Shown one piece after another: positions 49,130 through 51,026 of a DNA stretch of 51,026 nt. The position numbers were made by a program, and so were the translations under genes. How positions within the stretch are numbered: the stretch's first letter is position 1; each line of letters begins with the position of its first letter. The stretch is from Streptomyces beihaiensis (GTDB lineage Bacteria; Actinomycetota; Actinomycetes; Streptomycetales; Streptomycetaceae): the NCBI RefSeq assembly GCF_026274175.1, contig NZ_JAPHNL010000251.1, forward strand, positions 1 to 51,026, in the 5' to 3' direction. Under the pieces are notes generated by a model. That model was given only the letters and a program-made list of their open reading frames with translations, had not been told where the DNA came from and did not search any database.

Positions 49130-49972
49130 TCAGCTGTCGCCGCCCTCGTCGATGAGACGTCGCACCTCGCGGTCGATCAGGCCGAGCCGTGCCTCCGCGA
49201 CCAGCGGCACCGCGCGGCGCTGGCGTCGTGCCTCGGACACCTCGACGTCGACCGTCACCAGGTCCGCCTCCCACTTCGGGGCCTGCGCCACCACGGTGCC
49301 GCGCGGGTCCACCACGCGGGAGCCGCCCCAGAAGGACGCGCCGTGCTCGTTGCCGACCCGGTTCACGAACACCACCCAGCACTGGAGCATCTTCGCCGTG
49401 TACGCGAGCAGCGTGTCCCAGTACAGGCCCGTGTCCATGGCCTGCGGGTCGAGCGTCGCCGCGCTGTTCGTCGGCACGATCACCACCTCCGCGCCGTCCT
49501 GTACCGCGAGCCACGGCAGCACCGGCTGCCAGGCGTCGTTGCAGACGAGCGTGGCCGCGCGTCCGTGCCCGCCGGGCAGGTCGTACGCGCGCATGTGCTG
49601 GCCCGGACTGACGTGCTTGCGCTCCTCCCAGGCCAGGTAGTTCGGCAGGTAGAGCTTGCGGTGGGAGTGCAGGAGCGAGCCGCCGGAGTAGTACGCGCTC
49701 GTGTTGTACGCGCGCAGGCTCGTGTGCTCGTGGAAGCCGACCAGCGCGTCGGGTCCCTCGGGCCGGGTCAGGTCGAGCAGCCGAGGGTCGTTCGCGGCGA
49801 TCGACGTGTCCGAGCTCAGCGCGCCCAGGTGGTAGCCGTTCAGGCTGAGTTCGGGGAAGACGACCAGGTCCGCGCCCTGGTCGGCGGCGCGCGCCAGATG
49901 GTCGCGGGCCGTCTCCAGGTTGGCGTCGACGTCTCCCAGTGCACAGTCGGTCTGTGCGAGTGCCACTCTCAT
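49130..49972 (-). CDS. nitrilase-superfamily carbon-nitrogen hydrolase
   Basis: A 280-residue amidase/nitrilase-fold enzyme. The catalytic triad is Glu41 (VVFPELSL), Lys106 (HRKLYLPNY) and Cys144 (LVCNDAWQP). It hydrolyses an amide or carbamoyl C-N bond. The NDAW context resembles predicted amidases rather than nitrilases proper. It is divergent from the beta-lactamase gene with a 78-base gap that must hold both promoters. Substrate unknown. Confidence 0.9.
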   Translation of the reverse strand: MRVALAQTDCALGDVDANLETARDHLARAADQGADLVVFPELSLNGYHLGALSSDTSIAANDPRLLDLTRPEGPDALVGFHEHTSLRAYNTSAYYSGGSLLHSHRKLYLPNYLAWEERKHVSPGQHMRAYDLPGGHGRAATLVCNDAWQPVLPWLAVQDGAEVVIVPTNSAATLDPQAMDTGLYWDTLLAYTAKMLQCWVVFVNRVGNEHGASFWGGSRVVDPRGTVVAQAPKWEADLVTVDVEVSEARRQRRAVPLVAEARLGLIDREVRRLIDEGGDS

Positions 49973-50050
49973 GTGTCGAGCGTCGCAGTCGCGGCGGAAC
50001 CCGGCATGTCGGACGCGCCGGTCGTCCGCGCTGTCCTACGGTCCGTGGGC

Positions 50051-50965
50051 ATGTTCGCACGCCGATCGTTACTGACCGCGTCCACCGCCCTCACCGCCGC
50101 CGCCGTGCTCGGCACCGGCACCGGTACCCGTGCCGGTGCGGCTGCGGCCGCCCCCCTCCGCCGCTCCGGTCCGGAGGGCCGTCTCTTCGACCTGGAGCGC
50201 CGCCACGACGCCCGGCTCGGTGTCTTCGCCCGCAACGTGCGCACCGGTGCCACGGTCCGCCACCGCGCGGACGAACGCTTCCCCATGTGCTCCACGTTCA
50301 AGACGCTCGCCGTCGCCGCCGTGCTGCGCGACCTGGACCGGCACGGGGAGGTACTGGCCCGCCGCGTTCACTACACCCGGGCCGACACCGACCACGCGGG
50401 CTACGCGCCGGTCACCGGGAGGCCGGAGAACCTGGCACACGGCATGACCGTCGCCGAACTGTGCGGCGCGGCCGTGCAGTACAGCGACAACGCCGCGGCC
50501 AACCTTCTGCTGCGCCTCCTCGGCGGCCCCGCGGCGGTCACCCGCTTCGTCCGCTCGACCGGCGACCGCGTCACCCGCCTCGACCGGTGGGAGCCCGCCC
50601 TGAACTCGGCCGAGCCGGACCGGATCACCGACACGTCGACGCCGCGCGCCCTCGGCGCCACGAACGCCCGGCTCGTCCTCGGCCACGCCCTGGCGCCCGC
50701 CGACCGGGACCGCCTCACCCGGTGGCTGCTCGGCAACACGACGAGCGGGGAGCGGTTCCGCGCCGGGCTGCCCGCCGACTGGACCGTCGGCGACAAGACC
50801 GGCACGGGCCGCTACGGCACCGCCAACGACGTCGGAGTGGCCTGGACACCGGACGGCACCCCGGTCGTCCTGTCGGTCCTCACCACCAGGTTCACCGAGG
50901 ACGCGGCCGCCGACAGCGAACTGGTCGCGGAGGCCGCCGGGTTGGTCGCGACCGCCCTCGGGTGA
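50051..50965 (+). CDS. bla: class A beta-lactamase
   Basis: A 304-residue serine beta-lactamase. All class A motifs are present: STFK (81-84), SDN (145-147), the omega-loop EPALN (181-185) and KTG (249-251). The N-terminus FARRSLLTASTALTAAAV has twin arginines before a hydrophobic core, suggesting Tat export. It hydrolyses beta-lactams outside the cell; chromosomal copies are common in Streptomyces. The start ATG 50051 lacks a strong ribosome-binding site. No regulator is beside it. Confidence 0.93.
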   Translation: MFARRSLLTASTALTAAAVLGTGTGTRAGAAAAAPLRRSGPEGRLFDLERRHDARLGVFARNVRTGATVRHRADERFPMCSTFKTLAVAAVLRDLDRHGEVLARRVHYTRADTDHAGYAPVTGRPENLAHGMTVAELCGAAVQYSDNAAANLLLRLLGGPAAVTRFVRSTGDRVTRLDRWEPALNSAEPDRITDTSTPRALGATNARLVLGHALAPADRDRLTRWLLGNTTSGERFRAGLPADWTVGDKTGTGRYGTANDVGVAWTPDGTPVVLSVLTTRFTEDAAADSELVAEAAGLVATALG

Positions 50966-51026
50966 AGGGCCCTCGGTCGAACGGTCCAGGGTGGGCCGGA
51001 GCGGGCCGGGTGGGCGGGCCGGCGAG

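Overview
This is a high-GC actinobacterial chromosome segment, almost certainly from Streptomyces. The evidence is GC-rich third codon positions, the order topA - tmk fusion - holB - secreted hydrolase - tRNA-Thr (remembered as conserved in streptomycetes), a lysine-tailed TopA, leaderless promoters, a gamma-butyrolactone receptor/AfsA pair and a class A beta-lactamase. All functions come from reading motifs; no database search was run.

Layout. (1) 1-12.6 kb is housekeeping: a NPPF-type methyltransferase, a tiny membrane protein, topA, an MFS/thymidylate kinase fusion with a coiled-coil tail, a GNAT acetyltransferase, holB, a TAP-like lipoprotein hydrolase and tRNA-Thr(CGT). (2) 12,625-31,411 is a genomic island. 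The last 45 bases of tRNA-Thr are repeated exactly at 31,367-31,411, as attL and attR would be. No integrase is visible inside. (3) 31.4-38.3 kb holds an EmrB-type exporter with an MmyB-like regulator, a short metabolic operon (KAS III-like enzyme, aldo/keto reductase, carboxymuconolactone decarboxylase-like protein, a truncated flavin monooxygenase tail), and small proteins. (4) 38.5-47.1 kb is an NLR-like conflict cassette: a divergent XRE regulator, then TIR protein, pseudokinase/beta-propeller protein, small helical protein and nSTAND-WD40 ATPase. (5) 47.2-51.0 kb holds a PolA-like polymerase, a nitrilase-family enzyme and a beta-lactamase.

The island carries what looks like a complete, self-regulated biosynthetic cluster built on an amino-group carrier protein. 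One compact minus-strand operon encodes an HMGL/homocitrate-synthase-like enzyme, LysW, LysX, LysY, LysZ, a class I glutamine amidotransferase, a Glu/Leu-type dehydrogenase, an acyl-CoA ligase, a fold-type I aminotransferase and an FAH-family enzyme. Two acyl-CoA dehydrogenases are divergent, and a MerR/MFS pair and a butyrolactone system (AfsA, TetR receptor, SDR, atypical response regulator) flank it. The carrier protein ends in Trp-Gly-Gln instead of the Trp-Gly-Glu whose terminal Glu normally holds the substrate. The LysJ- and LysK-type steps of lysine biosynthesis are absent, so the pathway probably makes a specialised metabolite. I cannot name the product.

The second candidate system is the conflict cassette. 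The TIR protein (C-terminus), the small helical protein (C-terminus) and the NLR-like ATPase (N-terminus) share an 18-residue Gly/aromatic motif, consistent with amyloid-type signalling motifs that link NLR-like sensors to effectors in multicellular bacteria. The embedded kinase has lost its catalytic residues.
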